Made by a program: the position numbers and the translations under genes. From Pseudomonadota bacterium (GTDB lineage: Bacteria; Pseudomonadota; Gammaproteobacteria; Burkholderiales; Burkholderiaceae), in contig JAKORH010000256.1 of assembly GCA_029777935.1 (NCBI GenBank), positions 1 to 51,146 of the forward strand: a stretch of 51,146 nt of DNA. Direction: 5' to 3'. Shown in pieces: positions 28,864-35,561 of this stretch; the stretch's first letter is position 1, and each line of letters begins with the position of its first letter. The notes under the pieces were generated by a model. That model was not told the DNA's origin. It saw nothing but the letters and a program-made list of their open reading frames with translations, and ran no database searches.

Positions 28864-29862
28864 CTACCCGACCATGCCCATCTGCAGGTGCTCGGGCGGC
28901 GTGATGTGGCAGTGCCAGAAGTACGTTCCCGCGTCCGGCGCGAGGTAGTAGTAGGTGAAGCTGCCGCCGATGTTGATGGCGACCGACGCATCGGGCACGC
29001 CGTCGTAGAACGACGACGCGTTGGGATAGCCGTGGAAGTGGACCGTGTGCTGCTCGAACAGGTCGGGCCGCATGACCATCCCGACGTTCGTCAGCGTGAG
29101 GAAGAACTCGTCATCCTCGTCGATCGCCATCATCGGCGCCGGCTCGGTCGCGTTCATCACGCCGACGTCCATGATCAGCCGCGGATCGACGTGGCCGGTC
29201 GCGAGCGGTGACTGACTTGCCCACGTGACCGAGCCATCGGCGATCGACGATCCGGTCCCCGCCGGCCCGCTGCCCGATGCAGCCGACGTGCCGCCGAGCT
29301 GGGTGTAGTAGAGGTTCGGGCCGTTGCGCACCGTCGTGTTGGCCGGATACACGGTGGCGGGCGCCCACGGATCGAGTCCGTACACGTCGGGCACGAGGCC
29401 GATCGCGCCGTTGAAGGCGTAGTCCGGCGTCGGCGCGCCGATCGCGATGTCGGGCAGCACCGCATTGCCGGCGTCGACGTTGGACGCGTTGAACACCGAC
29501 GCGAGCTGGGTGCCCGGCAGCGCGTGCACGAGGTCGGCCAGCCCCGACAGCGGACCGAAGCCGAACAGGTACGACTGCGTGCCGTCGGCCATCGTCACGA
29601 AGCCGTCGCCGCCGGAGATCTGCTGGCACTTGATCGTGCCGCCGTTGTCGGAGTACGCAACGGCGAGCGTCGAGCCGTCGGCGCGCGTGATGGTCCGCGT
29701 CGTGGTCGTGGACCCGGTGAAGGCCGCGGCCGCGCCGCTCGTGGTGTGCAGGCTCGTTACCGACGGGCACTGCACGCGGAAGCTTTGCGCGTTCGCGCTC
29801 GTGGCGCACAGGCCCGCGAGCAGCGTCGTCAGCAGGAAGCCGTATGGGCGGGAACTGGTCAT
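28864..29862 (-). CDS. N-terminal part of a multicopper oxidase (stops at TAG)
   Basis: 332 residues with signal peptide 1-25 (SANAQ) and GGAGG before the ATG. Copper motifs: HTVHFHG (H272, H275, H277) and WHCHITPPEHLQM (H317, C318, H319, H325, M328), i.e. a type-1 site and the first His pairs of the trinuclear cluster. A WxxxxxYxxNTTV module (about 165-217) like that of the giant protein is inserted before them. The frame stops at TAG (28864-28866) directly after MGMVG, where related proteins continue with a strand of the cupredoxin barrel. A C-to-T change of a CAG would explain it. The gene follows SCO1 by 19 bases and is in the same operon. Confidence 0.78.
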   Translation of the reverse strand: MTSSRPYGFLLTTLLAGLCATSANAQSFRVQCPSVTSLHTTSGAAAAFTGSTTTTRTITRADGSTLAVAYSDNGGTIKCQQISGGDGFVTMADGTQSYLFGFGPLSGLADLVHALPGTQLASVFNASNVDAGNAVLPDIAIGAPTPDYAFNGAIGLVPDVYGLDPWAPATVYPANTTVRNGPNLYYTQLGGTSAASGSGPAGTGSSIADGSVTWASQSPLATGHVDPRLIMDVGVMNATEPAPMMAIDEDDEFFLTLTNVGMVMRPDLFEQHTVHFHGYPNASSFYDGVPDASVAINIGGSFTYYYLAPDAGTYFWHCHITPPEHLQMGMVG

Positions 29863-29881
29863 GGTTGTCCTCCGTTCCGAT

Positions 29882-30499
29882 TCATCGCGACGCGATCACG
29901 TCCCGCAGTTCGCCCAGCAACTGCGCCGCCGAGGCGAAGCCGTCGATGCGCACCCAGCGCGCGCCGGACGCGGTGCGCACGAACGTGACCGGGGTGTGGT
30001 CCATCTTGTCGCCGCGGTAGACGTAGAAGGCGCGCTGCGCGGCGATGCTGGCGGCCAGGGTTCCGGTCAGGAACTGCCACTCGGGACCGGCGCCGAACTT
30101 CGCCGCGTATTCGCGCAGCCGCGCGGGCGTGTCCTGCTCGGGATCGATCGAGATCGACACGAGGTGCACCCGATCGCGCTGCGCGCCGAGCCGCTGCTGC
30201 AGTTCGGCGAAGGTCTGGCTCGTCAGCGGGCAGATCGTCGTGCACGAGGTGTAGATGAAGTTCAGCACCACCGGCCGGCCGTCGTTCAGTTCGTCGGCGA
30301 GCGCGACGGGCGATCCGTCGGTCCGCACCAGCGCGATCTGCGGCAGCGCGTAGTCGACGATCGAGCGCACGGTCGGCGCCGCGGCGTGGTGATGCATGTG
30401 CTCGTCGGCGTCGTGCGCGTACCCGGCGCAGGCAAGTGCGCCGAGCACGAGCCCGATCGCCGCGGAGGACATCTGGCGCACCAAAGTCACTGCAGTCAT
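29882..30499 (-). CDS. SCO1/SenC-type copper chaperone
   Basis: 205 residues with an N-terminal signal or anchor segment (about 8-28) followed by a His-rich stretch (HDADEHMHHH, 29-38). The thioredoxin-like core has the copper motif TSCTTICP (C86, C90) and the distal His in DHTP (H168), all SCO ligands. SCO proteins deliver copper to the CuA site of oxidases or act as thiol reductases. Here it is the first gene of the cupredoxin operon, so it probably loads the MCO proteins. The start MTAVTLV at 30499 is the first credible one; the long upstream frame lacks protein-like sequence. Confidence 0.92.
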   Translation of the reverse strand: MTAVTLVRQMSSAAIGLVLGALACAGYAHDADEHMHHHAAAPTVRSIVDYALPQIALVRTDGSPVALADELNDGRPVVLNFIYTSCTTICPLTSQTFAELQQRLGAQRDRVHLVSISIDPEQDTPARLREYAAKFGAGPEWQFLTGTLAASIAAQRAFYVYRGDKMDHTPVTFVRTASGARWVRIDGFASAAQLLGELRDVIASR

Positions 30500-30694
30500 G
30501 CGAGCACCCGCGAGGCTTTGACGGTGCGTACAAGGTAGCTGCGGCGCCGTGCGCGCGCCTATTGGGTGCGCGCATGAATCGGCGATCGGATTTCTTACCG
30601 ACCCGTCGGACGGATCCGCGGTGCCGCGGCGGCCCTTCCCCTGCGCGAGCTCAGCGCCGCGCGGCGGCTTCCCTCGCGTCCTGCCCGCGCGAAG

Positions 30695-30710
30695 CGGGGT
30701 GACTTCCCCA
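30695..30710. promoter_or_regulatory. Palindromic operator candidate (site b)
   Basis: CGGGGTGACTTCCCCA matches the shared pattern (C/T)GGG-N8-CCCA. It lies in the divergent promoter region, seven bases away from site c. Confidence 0.5.
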
Positions 30711-30717
30711 CCCGAGG

Positions 30718-30733
30718 TGGGAGTTCTCCCCCG
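30718..30733. promoter_or_regulatory. Palindromic operator candidate (site c)
   Basis: TGGGAGTTCTCCCCCG has the TGGG-N8-CCCG pattern. Its core GGGAG-TT-CTCCC is a perfect palindrome. It forms a tandem with site b, about 90 bases before the regulator start. Confidence 0.5.
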
Positions 30734-30819
30734 CGCGGATACCCGCTTTGCCGATCCCTCGTGGGTCAGCCGTTTCGCTAGGCTGAACGCGGATTGCGCA
30801 AGCTTCCAAGGGGGAGGCC

Positions 30820-31455
30820 ATGACGCGGCTGCTGGTCGCCAACGACCATGTGATCTTTCGAGATGGATTGCGCCGGCTGTTGTCGGAACAAATCGACTTC
30901 GAGGTCGTCGCCGAGGCCGGCCACAGTGACGAGGTGATGGATGCGCTCGCGACACATGCGATCGACGTGGCGATCGTCGATCTGGCGCTGCCCGGCAGCG
31001 CGGGGGTGCGGCTGATCGGCATGATCGGGGCGCGCCGGCCGCGCGTGCGCGTGCTGGTGCTGTCGCGTCAAGGCGACGACCCGCACGTGACCGAGGCGCT
31101 GCGTGCGGGTGCCTGCGGTTATCTGAGCCGGGAAAGCGCCGCCGACGATCTGGTGGTCGCCGTCCGGCGGCTGGCCGACGGGGGCCGCTACCTCTGTCCT
31201 TCCATCGCGGAGCGGCTGACGATCGAGCTGGCCGGCAGCGGCGGCGGCCCGAGCCATCGTCGGCTTTCGAGCCGCGAATACCGGATCTTCGAATTGTTGA
31301 TCGCCGGTAAGCGCGGATCGCAGATCGCTCACGAGCTGGCGTTGAGCGAGAAGACCGTCAGCACGCACAAGGCGCACGTGCTGAAGAAACTGAACGTCGC
31401 CAGCAGCGCCGAGCTGGTCATGTACGCCGTGCGGCACCAGCTGATGCCGCTCTAG
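30820..31455 (+). CDS. LuxR/NarL-family response regulator B with altered receiver
   Basis: 211 residues. The receiver (1-115) has phospho-acceptor D54 (AIVDLALPG). Two usually invariant positions differ: the acidic pair reads N8/D9 (VANDH) and the conserved Lys is Arg (R104 in YLSRES). These changes suggest weak or phosphorylation-independent regulation. The C-terminal LuxR HTH (LSSREYRIFELL...SEKTVSTHKAHVLKKLNV) is complete. A good GGGGGAGG precedes the start. It is divergent from the SCO1-MCO operon, with two palindromes between, making it the prime candidate regulator of that operon and of itself. Confidence 0.88.
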   Translation: MTRLLVANDHVIFRDGLRRLLSEQIDFEVVAEAGHSDEVMDALATHAIDVAIVDLALPGSAGVRLIGMIGARRPRVRVLVLSRQGDDPHVTEALRAGACGYLSRESAADDLVVAVRRLADGGRYLCPSIAERLTIELAGSGGGPSHRRLSSREYRIFELLIAGKRGSQIAHELALSEKTVSTHKAHVLKKLNVASSAELVMYAVRHQLMPL

Positions 31456-31493
31456 CAGCAGATACGCACTTCTACTTGCGTGATTGCACGAAG

Positions 31494-31509
31494 TGGGAAC
31501 TACGTCCCG
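31494..31509. promoter_or_regulatory. Palindromic operator candidate (site d)
   Basis: TGGGAACTACGTCCCG lies in the 144-base gap before the OmpR-type regulator. GGGAACTACGTCCC is close to the GGGACTNNNGTCCC core of DosR boxes, and of the seven sites it is the most similar. Confidence 0.5.
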
Positions 31510-31599
31510 TGTCGTGTATCACTCGTGCTCCCCGAGGGGAAACGGCAGCGGCGCAGCGCCGCGCGCCAATTGTCCTCCCGAACCGCGAGAGGCGGCGCC

Positions 31600-32271
31600 A
31601 TGCGCGTCCTGATTGCCGAAGATGATCTGCTGCTCGGCCAGGCGATCAGGCGCGGCCTCGAGCTGGAAGGCTTCACGGCCGACTGGGTCACGCACGGCGA
31701 CGCCGCCGAGGCGGCGGCGCGCACGCACGGCTACGAGGTCATCGCGCTCGATCTCGGGCTGCCCGACATCGCCGGCGAAACGCTGCTGCAGCGGTGGCGT
31801 GCCGCCGACAATTGCACGCCGGTGATCGTGCTCACCGCGCGCGGCCTGGTGTTCGACCGCGTGCAGTTGCTCGACCTGGGCGCCGACGACTACCTGGTCA
31901 AGCCGTTCGATCTGATCGAACTCGCCGCGCGCCTGCGCGCACTTGCTCGGCGCGGCGCCGCGCGCGATCAATGTCTCGAGTCCGGGCCGGTGCGGCTGGC
32001 GCGCGCGACCCGCTCGGCGACGAGGGACGGGCAGCGCTTCGACCTGACCAACCGCGAATACCGGATCCTCGAAGCGCTGCTGCGGCATCGCAACTGCGTC
32101 GTCAGCCAGCCGCAACTCGAGGAAGCGCTGTACGGCTGGGGCGAGGAGGTCGAGAGCAACGCGATCGAAGTGCACATCCATCACCTGCGGCGCAAGCTGG
32201 GCCGCGATCTGATCCAGACCGTGCGCGGCGCCGGCTACCGCATCTGCACGCCGTCGCACGCGGAGTCGTGA
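31600..32271 (+). CDS. OmpR-family response regulator, QseB/PmrA-like
   Basis: 223 residues from the ATG reading MRVLIAEDD. The receiver has E7/D8/D9, phospho-acceptor D51 (IALDLGLPD), T79 and K101 (DDYLVKPFD). The winged-helix output domain has LTNREYRILEALL and IEVHIHHLRRKLG...IQTVRGAGYRI, which places it in the QseB/PmrA/TctD group. The QseC-like kinase gene begins three bases after its stop. A perfect PmrA/QseB-type box lies before the secretion operon at 33688, which makes that operon the probable target. Confidence 0.9.
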   Translation: MRVLIAEDDLLLGQAIRRGLELEGFTADWVTHGDAAEAAARTHGYEVIALDLGLPDIAGETLLQRWRAADNCTPVIVLTARGLVFDRVQLLDLGADDYLVKPFDLIELAARLRALARRGAARDQCLESGPVRLARATRSATRDGQRFDLTNREYRILEALLRHRNCVVSQPQLEEALYGWGEEVESNAIEVHIHHLRRKLGRDLIQTVRGAGYRICTPSHAES

Positions 32272-32274
32272 ACG

Positions 32275-33633
32275 ATGGCGGGCTGGTCACTGCGCAATCG
32301 GCTGATGGCGCTGGCCGCCGCCGGCAGCCTGCTGGCGTGGCTGATCGGGGGCGCGGCGGTGCTGATCGCGGCGCGCGAGGAAAGCCACGCGCTGTACGAC
32401 GCGCGCCTGCAGGACGTCGCCGCGTTCATTCTGGCGATCGCCGAGGGCGAAGTCGCGAGGGACCGCCGGGGAACCGCGCGCGACGTGATGTACCTGGACG
32501 CGCCGCCGCCTGTGCGCAGCCGCTACCGCTATCAGGTGTGGTCGGCTGATGCGACGCTGCTGATGGCGAGCCGCGATGCGCCGCGCGAGCCGTTCGTTCC
32601 GCTGGCGACATCCGGGCACCTGCACGCGCCGCGCAAGAGCGGAATGCACGGCATCGTCGCGCTGTGGAGCGCCGATCACGCGATGCAGATCCAGGTCGCG
32701 GAGTCCGAGGCGCTGCGCGAGACGCTGCCAGCCGGCGTCGACGGACATGTGCTCGTGTTTGCCGCGCTGTCGGCCGTCGCGCTCGTGCTGCTGAGCGGCT
32801 GGGTCAGCGTGCGCACGATGCGCGCGCTCAGCCAGTCGTCCGACCAGCTCGCGCATCGCTCCGCCGCCGACCTGCAGCCGATCGTCGTCGACAACCCGCC
32901 GCGCGAGCTGAAGACGCTGATCGATGCGATCAATGGCCTGGTCCGCCGCTTCGCGCGGATGCTGGAGGGCGAGCGCCAGTTCACCGCAGCCGCCGCGCAT
33001 GAGCTGAAATCGCCGCTGGCGGCGGTCCGCATCCAGGCGCAGATCGCGGAGCGGGCGCGCGTGCGCGATCAGCGCGATGAAGCGCTGCGGCAGCTCGGCG
33101 TCTGCGTCGACCGCACGTCGCACATGGTCGACCAGTTGCTGACGCTGGCGCACGTCGACGCAATGGGCACTTCGTGCAAGACCGCGGTCGACCTGCGGCT
33201 GCACGATCTGGCGGCGCGCGTCATCGGCGACATGGCGCCTCTGCTGAGTACGCGCCGCATCGCGCTCGAGACCGATCTGCAGCCGGCCGCGCTGTTCGGC
33301 ATCGAGTTCGGCGTGGCGGCGCTGCTGCGCAACCTGATCGACAACGCGGCGCGCTACTGTCCGGAGCGCGGACGCGTGCGGGTGTCGAGCGGCGTGATCG
33401 ACGGCAAGGCCTTCTTCGCTGTCGACGATTCCGGTCCCGGAATCCCGGCCGAGCAGCGGATCAACGTCTTCCGGCGCTTCCATCGGCTCGACGACACCGG
33501 CGCCGACGGCTGCGGGGTCGGGTTATCGATCGTGCAAAGCGTCGCGCGCGTGCACGGCGCGCGCATCGAGCTGGCGAATTCGGACCTCTGCGGCCTGCGC
33601 GCGGTAGTCTGGTTTCCGCGGGCGGCGTCGTGA
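32275..33633 (+). CDS. QseC/PmrB-like membrane histidine kinase
   Basis: 452 residues: membrane segment about 11-32, a periplasmic part of ~125 residues, membrane segment about 157-178, a HAMP-like linker, HisKA with H242 (AAHELKSPLAA), and HATPase with NLIDNAARYCP, DDSGPGIP and GVGLSIVQSV. The periplasmic part contains several His (SGHLHAPRKSGMHG), which could sense metal. It is co-transcribed with the OmpR-type regulator. Known relatives sense metals (PmrB, iron) or quinone/oxidant cues (QseC). The signal here is unknown. Confidence 0.9.
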   Translation: MAGWSLRNRLMALAAAGSLLAWLIGGAAVLIAAREESHALYDARLQDVAAFILAIAEGEVARDRRGTARDVMYLDAPPPVRSRYRYQVWSADATLLMASRDAPREPFVPLATSGHLHAPRKSGMHGIVALWSADHAMQIQVAESEALRETLPAGVDGHVLVFAALSAVALVLLSGWVSVRTMRALSQSSDQLAHRSAADLQPIVVDNPPRELKTLIDAINGLVRRFARMLEGERQFTAAAAHELKSPLAAVRIQAQIAERARVRDQRDEALRQLGVCVDRTSHMVDQLLTLAHVDAMGTSCKTAVDLRLHDLAARVIGDMAPLLSTRRIALETDLQPAALFGIEFGVAALLRNLIDNAARYCPERGRVRVSSGVIDGKAFFAVDDSGPGIPAEQRINVFRRFHRLDDTGADGCGVGLSIVQSVARVHGARIELANSDLCGLRAVVWFPRAAS

Positions 33634-33687
33634 CGCGCGGCGGGTAGGACAACCCCCCATGCGGGGAGCGGGGCATCCGGCGCCGCG

Positions 33688-33704
33688 CTTAAGGCCGCCT
33701 TAAG
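33688..33704 (+). promoter_or_regulatory. PmrA/QseB-type regulator box CTTAAG-N5-CTTAAG
   Basis: CTTAAG at 33688-33693 and again at 33699-33704, separated by GCCGC. This is the exact layout of the PmrA/QseB binding site (YTTAAK-N5-YTTAAK). A possible -10 (GCTAAT, 33715-33720) lies 10 bases downstream. The first secretion gene starts at 33825. In such GC-rich DNA this AT-rich doublet stands out. The encoded QseB-like regulator is immediately upstream. Confidence 0.7.
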
Positions 33705-33782
33705 GAGGCGCATCGCTAATTGCCTGGTGGCGATCGCGCCTTGCCTGGCATGGCTTCCGCATCAGCCGCCCTGCGGCGGCGG

Positions 33783-33799
33783 GTGGGGGAAGTGCCCAC
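33783..33799. promoter_or_regulatory. Palindromic operator candidate (site e)
   Basis: GTGGGGGAAGTGCCCAC has perfect five-base arms with a seven-base spacer. It lies in the leader of the secretion operon, 25 bases before the first start codon, so it may act as an operator or as an mRNA hairpin. Confidence 0.45.
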
Positions 33800-33824
33800 G
33801 GCAGCGCGCCCACGGGAGAACGCG

Positions 33825-34331
33825 ATGCCCAGGTCACTGCCCACCGCAACGGCGGCGGCGCGCGCCGTCCGCGCGAACTCGCCGCGCGCCGGCTTCACGC
33901 TGCTCGAGCTGCTGGTGGTCATCGTGATCATCGGCCTGCTGGTCGGGCTGGTCGGGCCGCGCTACTTCGACCAGCTCGGCAAGTCGAACACCAAGGTAGC
34001 GCGCGCGCAGATCGACATGTTCGGCAAGGCGCTCGACCAGTACCGGCTCGATGTCGGCAGCTATCCGACCACCGAGCAGGGGCTGGCGGCGCTGACCGCG
34101 CGGCCGCCGAATCTCGACAAGTGGGCGGGTCCGTACCTGACGAAACCCGCGCCGCCCGATCCGTGGGGCCGGCCGTACCTGTACAAGTCGCTCGGCGATC
34201 ACGGCGACTACGACCTGTATTCGCTGGGCGCCGACGGCCAGCCCGGCGGCAGCGGGGAGAACGTCGACGTGACTTCGTGGGCCGAACCGGCTTTCGCCGG
34301 CCAGCCGGCCGCGCCGGCGGGCACGCAGTAG
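33825..34331 (+). CDS. gspG: Type II secretion major pseudopilin GspG
   Basis: 168 residues. Leader of 23 residues, then the prepilin peptidase site G|FTLLELLVVIVIIGLL with Glu at mature position 5. The GspG core follows: KALDQYRLDVGSYPTTEQGLAAL, PYLTKPAPPDPWGRPYLY and YDLYSLGADGQPGGSGENVD, the last being the calcium-binding C-terminal loop. GGGAG is six bases before the ATG. It is the first gene of the secretion operon. Known role: main subunit of the T2SS pseudopilus. The extended Ala/Pro tail is unusual but short. Confidence 0.93.
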   Translation: MPRSLPTATAAARAVRANSPRAGFTLLELLVVIVIIGLLVGLVGPRYFDQLGKSNTKVARAQIDMFGKALDQYRLDVGSYPTTEQGLAALTARPPNLDKWAGPYLTKPAPPDPWGRPYLYKSLGDHGDYDLYSLGADGQPGGSGENVDVTSWAEPAFAGQPAAPAGTQ

Positions 34332-34340
34332 GCGCGGCCG

Positions 34341-35552
34341 ATGCCGGCGGGCACGTGGTTCGACATCGTCGCCGTCGCCGCGCACGGCGCGCTTCACAAC
34401 GCGCGCGTGCACGCGGCGAGCAGCGACGAAGCAAGACGGCAGGCCGAGCTGGACGGGATGCGGGTGATCGCCTGCCAGCCGGTTGCCGCCGCGCGCTGGC
34501 AGGGGTTCGCGCTGCGGAACACGCGCGCGCGGCTCGACGTGGCGCTGTTCGCGCACGAACTGGCGGCGCTGCTCGACGCGGGGCTCGGCATCGTCGAGGC
34601 GCTGCAGACGCTCGGCGCGCGCGGCCGCGGCGCCGAGCAGCGCGCGATCTTCGGCCGCATCGTGCGCGCATTGAGCGAAGGGCATCCGCTGTCGGCCGCG
34701 CTCGCGCAGCAGGACGATGTGTTTCCGCAGTTGCTCGTGGCCGCCGTCGGCGCGAGCGAACAGACCGGCGAGCTGGCCGCCGCGCTGCGCCGCTTCGCCG
34801 AGCACCAGTTGAACCTGCGCGCGTTGCGCGGCCGCTTCATCGGCGCGGCGATCTATCCGCTGGTCCTGCTCGCGGTCGGCGGCTGCGTCGTGCTGTTCCT
34901 GCTCGGCTTCGTCGTGCCGCGCTTCGCGCTGCTGATCGAAAGCACGCCGCACGACATCCCCCTTGCCTCGAGGCTGCTGCTGTCGTGGGGCAGCGCGCTC
35001 GCCGCGCACCGGTGGGCGTTCGCGCTCGTGCTCGCCGCGATCGTTCTCGCGCTGGCGCTGCTCGTGCTGCGCGCGCGCCGCAGCGGCTGGCGACTCGCGG
35101 GGATGCAACGCCTGTGGCTGATCGGACCGCTGATCCGGCTGTTCCGCCAGGCGCAGTTCTACCGGACCGCGTCGATGCTGGTGGGCGGCGGCTTCCCCGC
35201 CCTGCGCGCGCTCGCAATGGCGAGCGCGCTGCTGACGCCGGAGGACCAGAGGTCGATCTCCGCCGCGCTGACCGCGATCTCGGAAGGACAGTCGATCGGA
35301 GCCGCGATGGCCGCCAGTGGCGTGGCCGACGTGGTCGCGCAGCGCATGCTCGAAGTGGCGAGCCGCACCGGCAAGCTCGCCGCGACGCTGGAGCGGATCG
35401 CGTCGTTCCAGGAAGCCGGGTTGGCGCGCTCGATGGACGTGACGGCGCGCCTGGTCGAGCCGGCGCTGATGGTGTTCATCGGACTGGTGATCGGCGGCAT
35501 CGTGGTGCTGATGTACATGCCGATCTTCGAACTGGCCGCGGGCCTGCAGTAG
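34341..35552 (+). CDS. gspF: Type II secretion inner-membrane protein GspF
   Basis: 403 residues with two T2SF domains: the first around 70-190 (ALFAHELAALLDAGLGIVEAL) and the second around 270-395 (FYRTASMLVGGGFPALRALAMA). Three membrane segments are at about 165-190, 215-240 and near the C-terminus (LMVFIGLVIGGIVVLMYM). This is the platform protein that contacts the GspE ATPase. The gene lies nine bases after gspG and nine before gspE. Length and order are normal. Confidence 0.93.
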   Translation: MPAGTWFDIVAVAAHGALHNARVHAASSDEARRQAELDGMRVIACQPVAAARWQGFALRNTRARLDVALFAHELAALLDAGLGIVEALQTLGARGRGAEQRAIFGRIVRALSEGHPLSAALAQQDDVFPQLLVAAVGASEQTGELAAALRRFAEHQLNLRALRGRFIGAAIYPLVLLAVGGCVVLFLLGFVVPRFALLIESTPHDIPLASRLLLSWGSALAAHRWAFALVLAAIVLALALLVLRARRSGWRLAGMQRLWLIGPLIRLFRQAQFYRTASMLVGGGFPALRALAMASALLTPEDQRSISAALTAISEGQSIGAAMAASGVADVVAQRMLEVASRTGKLAATLERIASFQEAGLARSMDVTARLVEPALMVFIGLVIGGIVVLMYMPIFELAAGLQ

Positions 35553-35561
35553 GAGGCGACG

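Larger units (their letters stand above)
30500..30819. promoter_or_regulatory. Divergent intergenic region between SCO1 operon and LuxR-type regulator
   Basis: 320 bases without a gene. It must hold promoters for both directions. Two palindromes of the TGGG-N8-CCCA type sit together at 30695-30710 and 30718-30733. A possible -10 element (TAGGCT) is at 30779-30784 for the plus-strand gene, without a good -35, as expected for an activated promoter. I saw no hairpin with a U-run. Confidence 0.55.

Noticed and set aside
28864..28866. TAG read as a recoded amino acid (pyrrolysine-like)
   Set aside because: No tRNA or recoding element is visible, and many other genes in the window end in TAG.
31525..31545. 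CTCCCCGAGGGGA near the OmpR-type regulator as an eighth operator copy
   Set aside because: The spacing and arm order do not fit the TGGG-N8-CCCA pattern; it is a short GC hairpin.
33654..33676. CCCCCC-ATGC-GGGG after the QseC-like gene as another operator
   Set aside because: The arms are in the opposite order (C-rich first) and it lies right after a stop codon, so a weak terminator hairpin is more likely.
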